Assembly (NCBI RefSeq): GCF_004365095.1
Contig: NZ_SOCN01000002.1
Location: forward strand, 1-64,000
Length of the DNA: 64,000 nt
Direction: 5' to 3'
Source: Mycoplasmopsis mustelae
Lineage (GTDB): Bacteria > Bacillota_I > Bacilli_A > Mycoplasmatales > Metamycoplasmataceae
Part shown: in pieces, positions 22,402 through 33,308 of the stretch
Layout: the number at the start of each line of letters is the position of its first letter
Numbering within the stretch: the stretch's first letter is position 1
Made by a program: the position numbers and the translations under genes
Notes under the pieces: generated by a model
Told to the model about the DNA's origin: nothing
The model's input: only the letters and a program-made list of their open reading frames with translations
The model's database searches: none

Positions 22402-23001
22402 ATGAAAATCAGCGAGTTTATTAAATTATTCAAAACCAATCCAAGAACTAAGCGAATGATACAAATTTTCGGAATTTTGTTAATTCTTATCATCGTTTCA
22501 TTAATTATTTTATTTTTACCATTTAAAGATGGTTCAACCGTTGAAAATTTAATCGTTGAATTTAAAAAACAAAATTGAAATTCTAAAACAATTACCAACT
22601 TAATAATAATTATTATTACATGAATTTTTATTTTATGAAAGGTGACTCTACTTATCTTAGATACTATTCTTTATACACGTAAAAAAAGAAAGTTTGAGCA
22701 AGAACTCCAACAACGTAACGAACTAAACCCATTAATCCCAGCAGTAGACAGAAAGGAACCAATGCCACTTAACACTAAACAATTTAATAATTATGTCGAA
22801 ATTACCGTAGCAGCGATAATAGACGCAACCGCACGAACCCCACAACGCCTAACAGGGGGAGCAATCTATGATGTGCGCGAGATTATATCGAACGAAAAAA
22901 CAGCACGCAAACACAAAATAGCACAAGTGCGAGCGATATTATTAAAACACGGCGTAGATGTAGAAAATAAAGAGATTATCAAATCATTAAAACAAATATA
23001 A
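22402..23001 (+). CDS. Two-helix membrane protein, last gene of the late membrane cassette
   Basis: 199 residues, ATG at 22402, one base after the preceding stop, so probably translationally coupled. Membrane segments lie near residues 20-42 and 64-88 (the second rich in TGA-Trp). The C-terminal half is cytoplasmic and helical (LTGGAIYDVREIISNEKTAR). A hairpin terminator follows at once. It may assist release; no homologue recognised. Confidence 0.6.
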
Positions 23002-23010
23002 GCAAATTTC

Positions 23011-23039
23011 AGCGGGGTATAAATTCACCTGCTTTTTTA
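23011..23039 (+). terminator. Terminator of the phage late operon
   Basis: AGCGGG (23011-23016) pairs with CCTGCT (23028-23033), with one G-U, then a T-run at 23033-23038. Confidence 0.75.
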
Positions 23040-23121
23040 TTACCATTTTTATAAACTTATTTTTTTATTTTTTTTATTTATATTTTTTTATTTTATGGAG
23101 TTATAATTGGTTCGTAAAAAA

Positions 23122-23148
23122 TTAGTGGTAATTAATTTAAACCACTAA
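23122..23148 (+). promoter_or_regulatory. Inverted repeat ahead of the 56-aa gene and integrase
   Basis: TTAGTGGT (23122-23129) and ACCACTAA (23141-23148) are perfect inverted copies separated by 11 bases, just before the ribosome site GAAAGG. It can act as an operator or as a hairpin in the leader RNA. Confidence 0.5.
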
Positions 23149-23165
23149 AAACGAAAGGATTTAAA

Positions 23166-23336
23166 ATGAAAAAATTATCAGTTGCAATATATTCAAAAGA
23201 TAACGATGAAAATTTAGTCGATGCTATCTTAGAATTAAAAAATCAAGGTTATAAAGTTCAATATATCACCGAGCAAGCAATTCGCATGTATTTAAAGCAA
23301 AAATACCCAGATATTGCCAAAAAATACAATTTATAG
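23166..23336 (+). CDS. 56-residue protein upstream of the integrase, possible regulator or excision factor
   Basis: ATG at 23166 after GAAAGGA. MKKLSVAIYSKDNDENLVDA, then two helices ending YPDIAKKYNL. Its place between an inverted repeat and int is that of excisionases or small regulators in temperate phages. No clear winged-helix or RHH pattern, so function is unknown. Confidence 0.5.
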   Translation: MKKLSVAIYSKDNDENLVDAILELKNQGYKVQYITEQAIRMYLKQKYPDIAKKYNL

Positions 23337-23355
23337 AAATTAAGGAATTAATGAA

Positions 23356-24105
23356 ATGAAAACATTGGATGATTACTTACAATACTGTAAAAATCGTAAT
23401 TTTAGCGAGATAACTATATATAACTACCAAACATTACTAAATAAAATCAATTATGAAAATATTAATATAAAAGACGTTGTGCGCATTATTTTAAGTGCTA
23501 AGAGTGCAAACACCCAAATTGCTTTTCGTGCGCGATTTATTAGTTTTCTTAAGTATTTAGGACGTTTAGATTTAGTTGAAACATTACGCGAGCTAAAACT
23601 AAAAAAACCTTATGATGCTTACTATCAAACACTAACAAAACAACAGGTTTTAGAATTTACCAAAATTGAAGAGTTTGATACTAAAACAACCGCAAAAATG
23701 AAAACAATTCTTCGCTTTATGTTTCAAACTGGTATTCGTTTGGGTGAACTTTCAAAACTGCAAATAAAAAACGGACGTATGTTTGTAATTGATGGTAAGG
23801 GTTCAAAGACACGCGAAATCTTTTATGATAATAATACCTTTACAAAATTACAAAGTTACGTAGGATGAAAAAATACACCATCGTCCGAAATTGGTAAATG
23901 GTGTAAAAAGGTGTTTCAAAATGATAATATTACCCCACATTCACTACGCCGTTCTTTTGCGACTTATTTAAATTCACAAGGCGTAGATATTGCAATAATA
24001 TCAAAACAATTAGGACACGAAAATATTAACACTACTTATGCTTATATACATACCAGCCGCGAAAGTGCTGTATCGATTTATAATAATTTTATGACGATGG
24101 ACTAA
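23356..24105 (+). CDS. int: Phage tyrosine recombinase (integrase)
   Basis: 249 residues. It has an N-terminal SAM-like DNA-binding domain (TLDDYLQYCKNRNFSEITIY) and a C-terminal catalytic domain. The first Arg lies in TGIRLGELSKL, followed by GKGSKTREI with the Lys. Box II reads HSLRRSFATYLNSQG, then QLGHENINTTYAYIH with the Gly-His and the nucleophilic Tyr. All catalytic positions appear intact. It is XerC/D-like in size. It should integrate and excise the 35-kb element. Unusually it lies in the middle of the prophage, far from the proposed att sites. Its stop codon overlaps the stop of the convergent primase gene. Confidence 0.92.
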
Positions 24106-26113
24106 ATGCCATAAATATTTCAATAATCATCCCGTCGCGTTGTATTTTGCGAGTGCTTAATTTTAGGTGTCGATAATAGTTTAACACATTTTTTCTAAAA
24201 GTTTGAAAACTACCAGCTTTATGTCCGTAATTACTACAGTAAGCTTTATATTCTTCATACATTTCCAACGTACTTTTGTCTTTAACGTTTTCACCCTTAT
24301 AAATTTGCTCATCATCATAAAAAAGAGAATTCTCTAAATATAAGATCACATTGTTATTTTCTTTTTCGTAATTTTTCAAAATATCTTCGCAAACTTGAAC
24401 CGGTTTGAAATCACCACGAGCTCTTAAACTTTTCAAACCTTCAATCGCTAAACGAAACAAAACGTTCATATTGGTTTTATTTCTCAATCTATAAATTAAA
24501 GACTTATCTACATTATTTAATTCATTAGTGAATTGTGCTAAAAAGGGGACGATGATAAATCTACGAAAAAACCCATTACTGTTTTCGCTGGTACTTGGTA
24601 ATTTATTGGTAGCAAAAATAAATTTAGTTTTATTACGAAAGGTGAACATGTCCTTTCCTTTGAATTCGGCCATTAATTCGTCCCCTGAAATTAATTTTTT
24701 AAAAGTGGACGAGTTTTTGATATGCTCGGTTGATATATCGGCTCCGATATTTACCATCTTATCGATTAAAGTTGCAGTAGTAAAACGTTTATCGAGTTCC
24801 TCTATACCTAAGGCGCTAACGTTAGCATCTGAAAAGAAAAAAGCAATTAAATCTAAAAAAGTTGATTTTCCATTTGATGCGGTTGGCCCATAAAGTAGCA
24901 GCGACTTTTGGTATCTAGTATCAGCTGTTAAACAATAGCCTAAATATTCAAAAAGTAAGTCACGTAAGTCGTTGTTGTTTAGTGTTATTTGGTCAAAGAA
25001 TTTAAGCACTTGCTCCGAGCGATAACTTAGTTTGATATTGTATTCGACGTTAATTTTAGAAATAACAAACAAAGATGGGGTGCTTTCGATGGTTTTATAG
25101 GTACTTAAATTAAAAAAACAATTCTGCAATGCGATAATATCGTTTTCCGGGGTTTTGTTTGGTATTCGTGGTGAAATGTAAAGTTGTTTCACTATTTCAT
25201 TCATTCGCGCAATACTTAAATGTGGTGTAATTGTTGCAATCACTGTCATCAATTCGTTGTCGTCTACTCTCCGGTAACAATTGTGTTCAGTGGTGTAGAT
25301 ATACAACTGCTTTGCATAGCGTACCATTTTATATTTTGAAATAAGGTGAGAGACTAATTTAATAACCACCATATTAGATTTAAAATCGTCGGGATGTAAG
25401 GTTAGCTCCTGTGTTTCCTTTTGTAATTCGTCTAGTCCTGCGAGTGTGTTTTCAACTTCTTTATGTGATAAAGGGTCTACAAAAAGTAATGAATTAATGG
25501 AAGATAATAAATTAAAAATTCGTTGTTTGCTTCAGCCCAAATTTAATAATGTTTTAACACGTGCAAAAAGGTTATCGCGTCTGCTTCCTTGTTTTAAAAA
25601 GATTGGACTCTCTATTTCTTTGAAAGTGCTAAGTGAAATTGGTGTAAGTTCTGGTGGTAAGTAATCGACATCACTATAAAATCTGGTTCACTCTCTAAAT
25701 TGTCCCTTTTGCTTAATAACTACATAAGAATTTTGCGATGTTTTAGTGTCTGCTCGTATTCCTATCGGTAGCACTACGTCGACGTAATTTTTGGGGTGGT
25801 TGTTATTTGGTAATTTAAAATAAAAGTGCATCCCCCGTGTGGTTTTCATTACATTACACTGTCATCCATAATGATCAATAATTTCTAACATTTTCGATGC
25901 TGCTGTTGGGTGGTCTTTTCCATCTATATCTATCACAATTCAATTATCGCTAAGTAATAATCCGAGGTTACTTTCATTCTTTACGTCATCTAATTGATAA
26001 ACATTTTGCCCATCTTTAAATGCTTTGATGGGTGTTTTGTTATCGTTTAAGATGATAAATTCGCCGCGTTGTAAAAATGCGCGTAAGGCTTCCTTATTGA
26101 TTAATTTCTCCAT
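24089..26113 (-). CDS. Phage primase-helicase (AEP prim-pol plus D5-like SF3 helicase)
   Basis: 674 residues joined across TGA-Trp codons. The N-terminal part has DNWIVIDIDGKDHP near residue 60, the acidic motif of archaeo-eukaryotic primase/polymerase domains, then GMHFYFK. The C-terminal part is a D5/P4-type helicase with Walker A LYGPTASNGKSTFL, a NIGADIS motif and FRNKTKFIFATNKLP (sensor/motif C). It unwinds and primes phage DNA for the polymerase encoded just upstream. Last gene of the early operon; only 2 bases separate it from the polymerase stop, so they are translationally coupled. Confidence 0.88.
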
Positions 26114-26115
26114 TG

Positions 26116-28122
26116 TTAAATCTCCGTTTTCTTTTTAAAATAACAATTTTTACAAACTTCCATCCCGTCTTTGGTTCTTACGGTTAATTCTTGCATCAAA
26201 CTTTGTGAACATATCGTACACTCGTATTGTTCTCCTGGATAAAATTGCTTAAATGCTTCGCGCCTGTTTTGTTTATAAAATAATTCAATGCGATTCCATG
26301 CTAGTAATTCATAATATTCATAATCTAGCGGTAAAAAGTCGGTAGTCTTGGTTCGGATGTCTTGGTTGTATATCATTGTTCGCTCGCTACTGTTTGCTAT
26401 CTTTTCGCGTCTAATGTTTCCGTCGCTGTCGGTTCATGTTTTAAATGCTGGTTGGCCGTTGGTGGTGTAAAACATGCGATAGACTTTGAGCTTTGGTTGT
26501 TTTTGGTCTCCTAAATACACATCTTCATACTTTCCCTTTTTTTCAAAGACGAATTGAAATCTAATAAGCTCTTTAATGTTTTTTAAAGTTTGCATTGGTG
26601 GAATCTCTTTTACTAAATACATCACTACGGCTTCATCGATTGCTGTAAGGTTGTTATTTTTAGATCCTCGTGCGTCTTGGTAGGTACTTTGGTTGAATTG
26701 TGTATTTCAATGCTTAAGCATTCCACCTTTTGCTTTTCAAGTATTTTGATCATTGATATCTTTAACGAGTATATAGTTATTTACATCCTTTTGAATAATT
26801 TGACTAAATTCTTGTTTTTCTATTTGCATCATTGTTTGTACTTGTCAGTATTGTGTTATCTTATCAATTTCACTGAGTTGCTCTCGGTTGGTAATTTCTA
26901 CAAAGACCCCATCGGTGTTCACTTGAATTACCTTACATATCTTACTGAGGAGCATTGCATAGATAAAAATAATAATTTGACCGGTGATGCATATGCTCAT
27001 GCGTTGTTTTGCATCTCATAAATCATTATAACGATACTCCATCGCACCAAAAGGGGTCACTAATAATTCTTTTAGGTAATTAACTTTTATCTCATCATTT
27101 ACTTTCTTTGCTTGTGTTCTTTGAACTAGAATATCAGCTATCATACTGGCCATCTGCGGTGCTCGTCGGCTACCGTAGTTGTATTTACTTATTAAATTAG
27201 GGTAGTTACTAAAAATATCTAAGGTGATAATTTTACTCTTTTCATTTTTGTAGCATTCTAAGGCTGCATGCAAACCACCTAGCCCGAAAATGTAATTAAG
27301 ACCGTCAATGGTGATTGATATTTCAAAATCGTCCATTACTTGGGGCGAAAATTCAGTGTGGTAGGTAGTATTCTCAAACTTCTCTAAAATTCACAGATAA
27401 CTTGGACAGACTTCGTTAAATAATTTTTTTATATTCTCGGGTGCTTGATATGTATAAGTCGCATAATACGGTAGCAACTTCGGGTTTGCTTTAAAAATTT
27501 TGGCAGTTAGTTGTGCTGTGGTCTTTTTTAATTCAAAGACTGAAAGATTGTAGGCATTTATTAAGTTACATTTAATTAAAAAATTATTAACATACTTCAA
27601 AAATAAAAATGCTGTTGCTTTGACGTCATATTGATTGTACTCTTTTATTTCTTTGGTCTCCGTCGGACTTAATTGTGTAGTCTTATCAAAGGAAACGGTT
27701 GATTCTAATATTTTAAGACCTAAAAAGGCCTCGTATTTTTTAAGTGGTAATTTACCGGTTCCTGGTAGGTAAGAAATATCAAAGGTTACAAACGGTAAAG
27801 ACTGCGTTGATATATTTTCAAAGTCTCAGGGGTTTTTGCGTTTGTTGATGATTCATTGTGATAAACGGTAGGGGTTACGGTATGAAAGTAAAAGTCGCAA
27901 AATTCAGTCATCATAGCGATTGTTATTAAATCCCCCAACTAAAGCATTTTTTAGTTTTGTTTTTACAAACTGCGAAAGAATAAAAAAATCATTTTCAATT
28001 GTGAACATCTGCTTTTGCTTAATATCATAAAAACTAACACATCAATATTTTGCAAAAACTTCAATGTCGTAGATAAAAATCGAGTTTTCTATTTCATTCT
28101 TTAATTTCTCTAATTGATTCAT
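26116..28122 (-). CDS. Family B DNA polymerase with C-terminal zinc-finger-like module
   Basis: 668 residues in one frame through many TGA codons. Exonuclease: Exo I FIYDIEVFAKYW near residue 18, Exo II GGFNNNRYDDW, Exo III YNQYDVKA. Polymerase: motif A TLDIFSNYPNLI, motif B region KVNYLKELLVTPFGAMEYR, motif C VNTDGVFVEI. The end holds two Cys pairs (CTICSQ and VCKNC) about 20 residues apart. It is a replicative proofreading enzyme, small for the family and with no obvious TPR insertions, though I cannot exclude protein priming. The neighbouring primase-helicase favours RNA-primed replication. ATG at 28122 lies 5 bases after the methylase stop. Confidence 0.88.
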
Positions 28123-28127
28123 CTTTT

Positions 28128-29636
28128 CTATTCCCTATATTTTTCAATTTCATTAATTAATTCATTGAATTTTTGTAGCTTTATAATATTAGGGTGGTGT
28201 TCTTGGGTGTATGTTTCAAAAACTTCCTCAAGTTGGTTATATTTTTCAAATAACGACTTGTCATTTTTCTTTACTACTTCGTTAATTCACTCCTGCATTT
28301 GGCTTTTTATATATTTATATTTTTCACAAACAATATAAGCTATTTGGGTAGTATCAAAAGTGTTTCATTGTTGCTCCGTTACTTGTCTTGGGTTAATAAT
28401 TTCAATGTCGCTAATAACTTTATAAAGTATTGATAATTGCTCGACTAAAATTCCGTTTCCGACTTGTCTGCATAAAATTCGCTCGCTTAAATATTTTGAT
28501 GCGGGATGTGCTTTAAGTTTTTCATAGTGGTAATCATAAAGACCAAAAGAGTTAAAACGTTCACGCACGGTTTGAAAGCGATAAGGTAGAAACCCCTCCA
28601 TATTCATCTCCTCTTGTTGTCCTTGATTTACTTTAATTAAAGGTGCATTAATAACTTGCGGCGGTGTGTCTTTTTTAGCATTTAGCGCTGGAATAATATA
28701 AAAAGGGTTTTCATCAAAATTTAAAAAAGTTTTGCAATGTTTCACCATTTTATGACTTATCTTTATGTGCTTTGATAACATAAATTTTTTAATTTCATCA
28801 ATATGTTCACAAAATTCGCTCACACAATCTAAAAGCCGTCTTTTTCTATTTTTAAAAGCTGCTTTAGGGTCTGGGTAGTATTGCTTAACATATTCAATGA
28901 AATCATTGTGGGTGTTTTCAAAAGGCAGCGATAAATCGTTTCGTATTGATAACATAAATACTCGTGGTCGTCTTTGCACTGCTCCTTGTTGTAGTCCGTC
29001 CATCAATATTTCATAAGATATATACCCTTCTGCATTGATTATCTGTTTAATTTTTTCAAAGTCGCCTCGGTTGTGTTTATTTAGTAAGGCTTTAACATTC
29101 TCCATCAATAGATAACGGGGTTTATGCTTAACTGCTTGTAATAATTTTAAAAATTGTCAAACTATCGCCGATGCTCCGTTTTCTTTTTGTAGTCCTGCCG
29201 ATGTGTTGGTTTTAGCATTTAAAATCGAAATGTCGGTACATGGAAATGAATAAGTTCATAAATCAGCTTTTAGTTCGTCTAATTGCTTCGGGTGAATGTC
29301 GTTAATGTTTGGTAGGGTTTTATTTGCTTTTAGTGCTTCATAGAGATACATCTTAAATTCATAGGGTTTATTTTTTAATAATTTGGCTGGTTGCTTTAAA
29401 TTAAAAGATAGGTTCATTTTTAAAAGTTCTGCATCTAAAAACTGCTCGCTATGTTCATTGTTTGCTTTTAAGTTTTCGTGCATAATACCGTAAGTAATAT
29501 TTTCATATACTCCTCACTCACAGTTTCCTATACTTTGAAAATCTATATGTGGGTTATCTTGGTTATCAATGCTATATTTTTCTAGTGCGAAACGTTGAAA
29601 TCCTATCCCTGCGAAAAATTCAAACATTTTTACCAT
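28128..29636 (-). CDS. Phage C5-cytosine DNA methyltransferase
   Basis: 502 residues. Motif I FEFFAGIGFQRFA at the start, motif IV TYSFPCTDIS with the catalytic Pro-Cys, motif VI MENVKALL and motif VIII QRRPRVFMLSIR identify a Dcm-like enzyme making 5-methylcytosine. A long helical insert lies between motifs I and IV, and an extra C-terminal coiled extension of about 80 residues (WINEVVKKNDKSLFEKY...) follows the conserved part. No restriction enzyme is next to it, so it is probably an orphan that shields phage DNA from host restriction. The ATG at 29636 is coupled by TAATG to the upstream gene. Confidence 0.88.
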
Positions 29637-29800
29637 TATTCAGCTCCGTGATTTTTTAGAAATTCGTGGATTGCCCGTCTAATAATTGCCGATGTTGATT
29701 CGTTGGTGTCTTGTGCTAATTTTTGTAGTTTTTCAACTAATGGGATTGGAAATTCTATTCTAACGCGATTGCGTATTCTTATCTTACGTGGTATATTCAT
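29636..29800 (-). CDS. Ribbon-helix-helix DNA-binding protein
   Basis: 54 residues from ATG at 29800, with AAAGGA upstream. An RNRVRIEFPIPLVEKLQKLA strand-helix start and TNESTSAIIRRAIHEFLKN second helix are a typical RHH (CopG/Arc) fold. A longer in-frame reading from 29899 overlaps the preceding gene and lacks a ribosome site. It may autoregulate the early operon, act as a repressor, or aid partition. Confidence 0.8.
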   Translation of the reverse strand: MNIPRKIRIRNRVRIEFPIPLVEKLQKLAQDTNESTSAIIRRAIHEFLKNHGAE

Positions 29801-29801
29801 T

Positions 29802-30860
29802 TTATTCCTTTCGTTTTGCGATAATTCGCTTAAATAATTCTTTTTTGGTTTGTGGGTTTCATAATTTTTTAAAGGTGTGTAAGTTTGCATCACATTCACT
29901 TCCTAAAATACAGCAAACCTCAAAACGTTCTCAAAAATCTACGGCATACATCGCTGTTATTGGTAAAATGTATCAATCAACGTCTGAGTCGTGGTTTATT
30001 TGATAATATGTTTCTTTATAAGTATCTAATGCGAGAAAATTAGAAGGTAAGAGATTATCTTTTTCATCTAAATATACCGAGTACATCGTTTCGTTTTTAA
30101 AATATCGGTCGAAATCTGCTTTTTTATGCTGCTTATTTCATAAGTTAGAATATCAAAAACAACTCGGACCTCCTTTTGAGATTACTATTTTCCCATCTGC
30201 GTCTCTTGTAATATTACGTGCATCGATGTAGGCTGCTTTTTGGTCTTTGTGTAGTCCGTATGCGTGTAAGTTGTTTGTTTTGTAGTCTTTAAAGGTATTA
30301 ACATATGATGCAAACATTACACCCCCTAAAATAATAAAATCGATGCTTTGTTCTTTAAGTTTGTTATAAAACTTACGCGCAATTGAAAAAGGTGGATTGG
30401 TAATAACGATATTGCTTTCTTGGTAATATTGATTAACTTCTTCACCTAACATATCACCGTCACCTTGTAATTTGCTAATTTCTACACCATCAAAGACGTC
30501 ATCATCGTTTCCATCTCCAGTATATACTGCGAGCTCTCCTTTAGAATTTGGGTTATATGCTGTTGCGATTAATTTTTTAAGTTTCAATACTTTAAAATTC
30601 TTTTTAAAATAAATTCAGAAAGCACTCGGCCATTCTTGCTTATTGTTAAAATATTCGCTACATAAAAACAAAGAATCGGCCGGTAGATATACAGTTTTAT
30701 TTTCTAAAAATGATATTCAGTGCTGCATTTCTGTTTTAATAATTTCGGTAGTAGTATAAAATTCATCATTTCGTTTTACTTTTGCTGCACTTAGTGTTTC
30801 ATTGCTTCAGCTACTTTCGTGTTGCTTTTTAAATTCATCTAATAACTGCACGAAATTCAT
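29802..30860 (-). CDS. EcoRI-type adenine-specific DNA methyltransferase
   Basis: 352 residues. The family opening RNDEFYTTTEIIKTEM is present, followed by VYLPADSLFLCSEYF. Next comes KLIATAYNP and the catalytic NPPF in NIVITNPPFSIARKF, then FIILGG. These match the EcoRI methylase family, which modifies adenine and is common in phages. A C-terminal domain (YILPITAMYAVDF...) is also of the family type. The start ATG overlaps the stop of the upstream gene (TAATG). Like the cytosine methylase it has no restriction partner here. Confidence 0.85.
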
Positions 30861-31324
30861 TAAATAAAGACGTCTAAACTTTCATCTACTTCTCCTAATT
30901 CGTGTAAGTCTTTTTGATTAGCTGCTAGTGTAAAAGTTTTATTTAAATAATTGTGTCCATATTGATTAACTGCTTGGGATTTGGTAATTTCTACATTCAC
31001 CTTTGCCCCTTTCATCTTAATTAATGCGCTCATAAACTCTAACTCATTTTTATAACTAAGTCCGAGTCCGATTATCATTTTATTCAGTTGTGCTTGGTCT
31101 CACTTTCTTTTGCGTTCTGCTTTATAGTTTTCATCGATATAGTAGCGGCGATTGGTGGTTTTTAGTCCTTCGGGTGTATTTACTTCTACGTCTATTTGCA
31201 CATAATTAATTCCCTTATCATCGCGTAAAATCGCTGCATTTACGATACTTCCTAGATAGTTTCCTACACCTAATGCACTTGGGATTTCGGTTGCTTGTGC
31301 TTCTATGTTAAAATTGATGGCCAT
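30860..31324 (-). CDS. Phage protein, possibly DUF669-like single-strand DNA-associated
   Basis: 154 residues, MAINFNIEAQATEIPSALGV at the start, then a beta-rich middle (GINYVQIDVEVNTPEG) and a C-terminal GEVDESLDVFI. The opening, size, acidic tail and place between the SNF2-helicase/nuclease block and the methylase/polymerase genes fit the DUF669 proteins of Firmicutes phages, thought to bind ssDNA. I cannot confirm the family by search. Confidence 0.45.
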
Positions 31325-31578
31325 TATTTGTCTCCTTTGTTAACTGTAATTAATTTATGAATGCGACTTGGTCTTATGCCGCTATCTCCATAATATGCTC
31401 CGGATGATATCTTTCTTCCGTATTGTTGTGTTTGTGTTAATATTTGTGCTTCATTGTTAAATTCATAAACTTCAAAAACACCGGTCTCGCTTCCATCTAA
31501 ATTAGTGGTAAAAATTGCGAGATATTGTTTATTATTGCGTTTATCGCTGTAAATTTGGTATCTTGTGGTTAATTCCAT
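31324..31578 (-). CDS. Small phage protein of unknown function
   Basis: 84 residues, MELTTRYQIYSDKRNNKQYL at the start, beta-rich, basic end. ATG at 31578 has GAAAGGA upstream and the stop overlaps the next start (TAATG). It lies between helicase and the 154-aa protein. No family recognised. Confidence 0.65.
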   Translation of the reverse strand: MELTTRYQIYSDKRNNKQYLAIFTTNLDGSETGVFEVYEFNNEAQILTQTQQYGRKISSGAYYGDSGIRPSRIHKLITVNKGDK

Positions 31579-31588
31579 TTTTTCCTTT

Positions 31589-32935
31589 CTAATTATTCAA
31601 TGCGATTCAATTCTCAAACATTGATAGAGTATAATCTTGCGATTTTTGTAGTCGATTTCATATTTGTCCCTCGATTGATTGAAAGTCGATAAAATAATAA
31701 TAATTTACCTTATGAACTTGTCCGATGCGATGAATTCGTTTGTGTGATTGCTTGAATAATTCACCAGATGTTGGGAGGCTGTAATATATTTGATTGAACA
31801 CCTTATGCTGCAACCCATCTATTCCCCGCGCTCCGGATTGATAATGTATTAACACAATAAAACGTCCATCGCTGTATTGTAATGCTTGTGGTAATTGATT
31901 TGCATTTCCATTAATTTCAAAAATCTTAATACCCGGGTGTTTGTCTTTGATTAAGTTGATAATGTCGTTTGCTTCTGCTTTGTAATTGTAAAAAATACTA
32001 AAATTATATGTGCTCTCGTTGATTAAAACTTCCAGCTGTTGTAATTTCGCATCAGAAACATTTACAAAACTTCCATCATCTGCTTTAAAACACCCCGATG
32101 CTAATTGTCGTGCTGCGTGTAATAGTTTTATACTGCTATCAGCCGTGATGCTATGCTCTCCGGTTATCAGTGCGTGTTCTTTGAATAATGTTTTATAATG
32201 TTGTGTGGTTGTAACTTGTTTTATGTGTTGGCGTTGGTCTGGTAATTCTATTGCTTGATCACTACTTAGAAAAAACGAGCGGTGATATAAAAGGGCTAAA
32301 AGTTCGTTCACTTTGTTTTGATCGTATCCTGTGATAATTTTAAAACGTCTCCCCGGTATGATGTAATACTTGCAAAACTTGCTAACGAATGCATCGTAGC
32401 TATATTTTTCCGGTAATAATTCTAAGAGTTTCATCTGCATAAATAAATTCACATAACCATTTGAAATCGGGTCTCCACTTAACATTAGCACCTTAGCATA
32501 CTTCCGGTTTCATTGTCATATACATTTAGAAAGTTGCGACTTGGGGTTTTTAAGGACTTGTGATTCATCAATAATTAAATTTATGTCGTATCAAAGTTCC
32601 CATCCTTTGCCGTTGATTAAGTTTCTAAAAATTCCATAACTGCATATAATAACTTGTTCGGCTTTCTGCATTTTTGATTGTATGTCGATGTTAAAACTTT
32701 TTTTATTTAAAGACTTTAAAGTAATAACGCTAAATCCTAAATTTTGGGCTTCATTACTTCAGTCGTCTATTTTCGCACTGTCGCAGATTATATAAGTGGT
32801 TCGCTGCTTTTGGGTTTTTAGCCAATTCAGTGCCGTGAAAGTTTTTCCTAACCCCATATCTAATGCTAATAAAAATCGATCGTGGTTATTTGCTACCTTG
32901 ATTGCTTCCTTTTGATATTGATAAAGTTGCTTCAT
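31589..32935 (-). CDS. SNF2-family DNA helicase/translocase
   Basis: 448 residues. Walker A LLALDMGLGKTFTA at residue 24, motif II LIIDESQ (DESQ instead of DEAH), motif III MLSGDPISNG, and motif VI SHKRIHRIGQVHKVNYY are the SF2/SNF2 signature. It is a short helicase lacking regulatory domains, as found in many Firmicutes phages next to VRR-NUC genes. It probably remodels replication or recombination intermediates. ATG at 32935 has AAAGGA upstream and lies within the end of the nuclease gene. Confidence 0.88.
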
Positions 32936-33308
32936 CTCTTTTCCTTTGTTTTATTTCTTTATTCTTTCAGTATTGTTTTCAGTATTCAATTTGTTTGTTT
33001 GAGTAATGTTTTAAAATTTGTCATTGATTGGTGATTATTTTATTGAGTATAAAATCGATATTATGCAAATCAGCAAAAAGGTAAATTAAATTACTTGCAT
33101 AATGCGATGCTTGTAGCACTTGTAGTGCTTTGGGTTTGCTTTTATGAAAGTCGCTTTTTAACTCTAATGCATAACTGTGAAAATGGTTGAAAATTAATAA
33201 ATCAGCGATACCAGACCTTTGAAATTCTCCACCTGCTATTTTGATATAACTAATGCGATGCTTGTTAAGAATTCGCTTCACTTTGTTTTGTAGTTGTTTC
33301 TCTAACAT
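32886..33308 (-). CDS. VRR-NUC family nuclease
   Basis: 140 residues. A GEFQRSGIADLLIF core and YALELKSD give the D-(x)n-ExK active site of the PD-(D/E)XK fold, as in VRR-NUC/Holliday-resolvase-like phage nucleases. A Trp/Lys-rich tail follows the first TGA and runs 50 bases into the helicase gene in another frame. It should cut branched or structure-specific DNA with the helicase. Confidence 0.8.

Noticed and set aside
26677-27021. Plus-strand 114-residue hydrophobic ORF
   Set aside because: Antisense to the polymerase, whose motif C lies in this stretch.
29788-30003. Plus-strand 71-residue ORF
   Set aside because: Antisense to the EcoRI-type methylase C-terminus, which continues through TGA-Trp codons.
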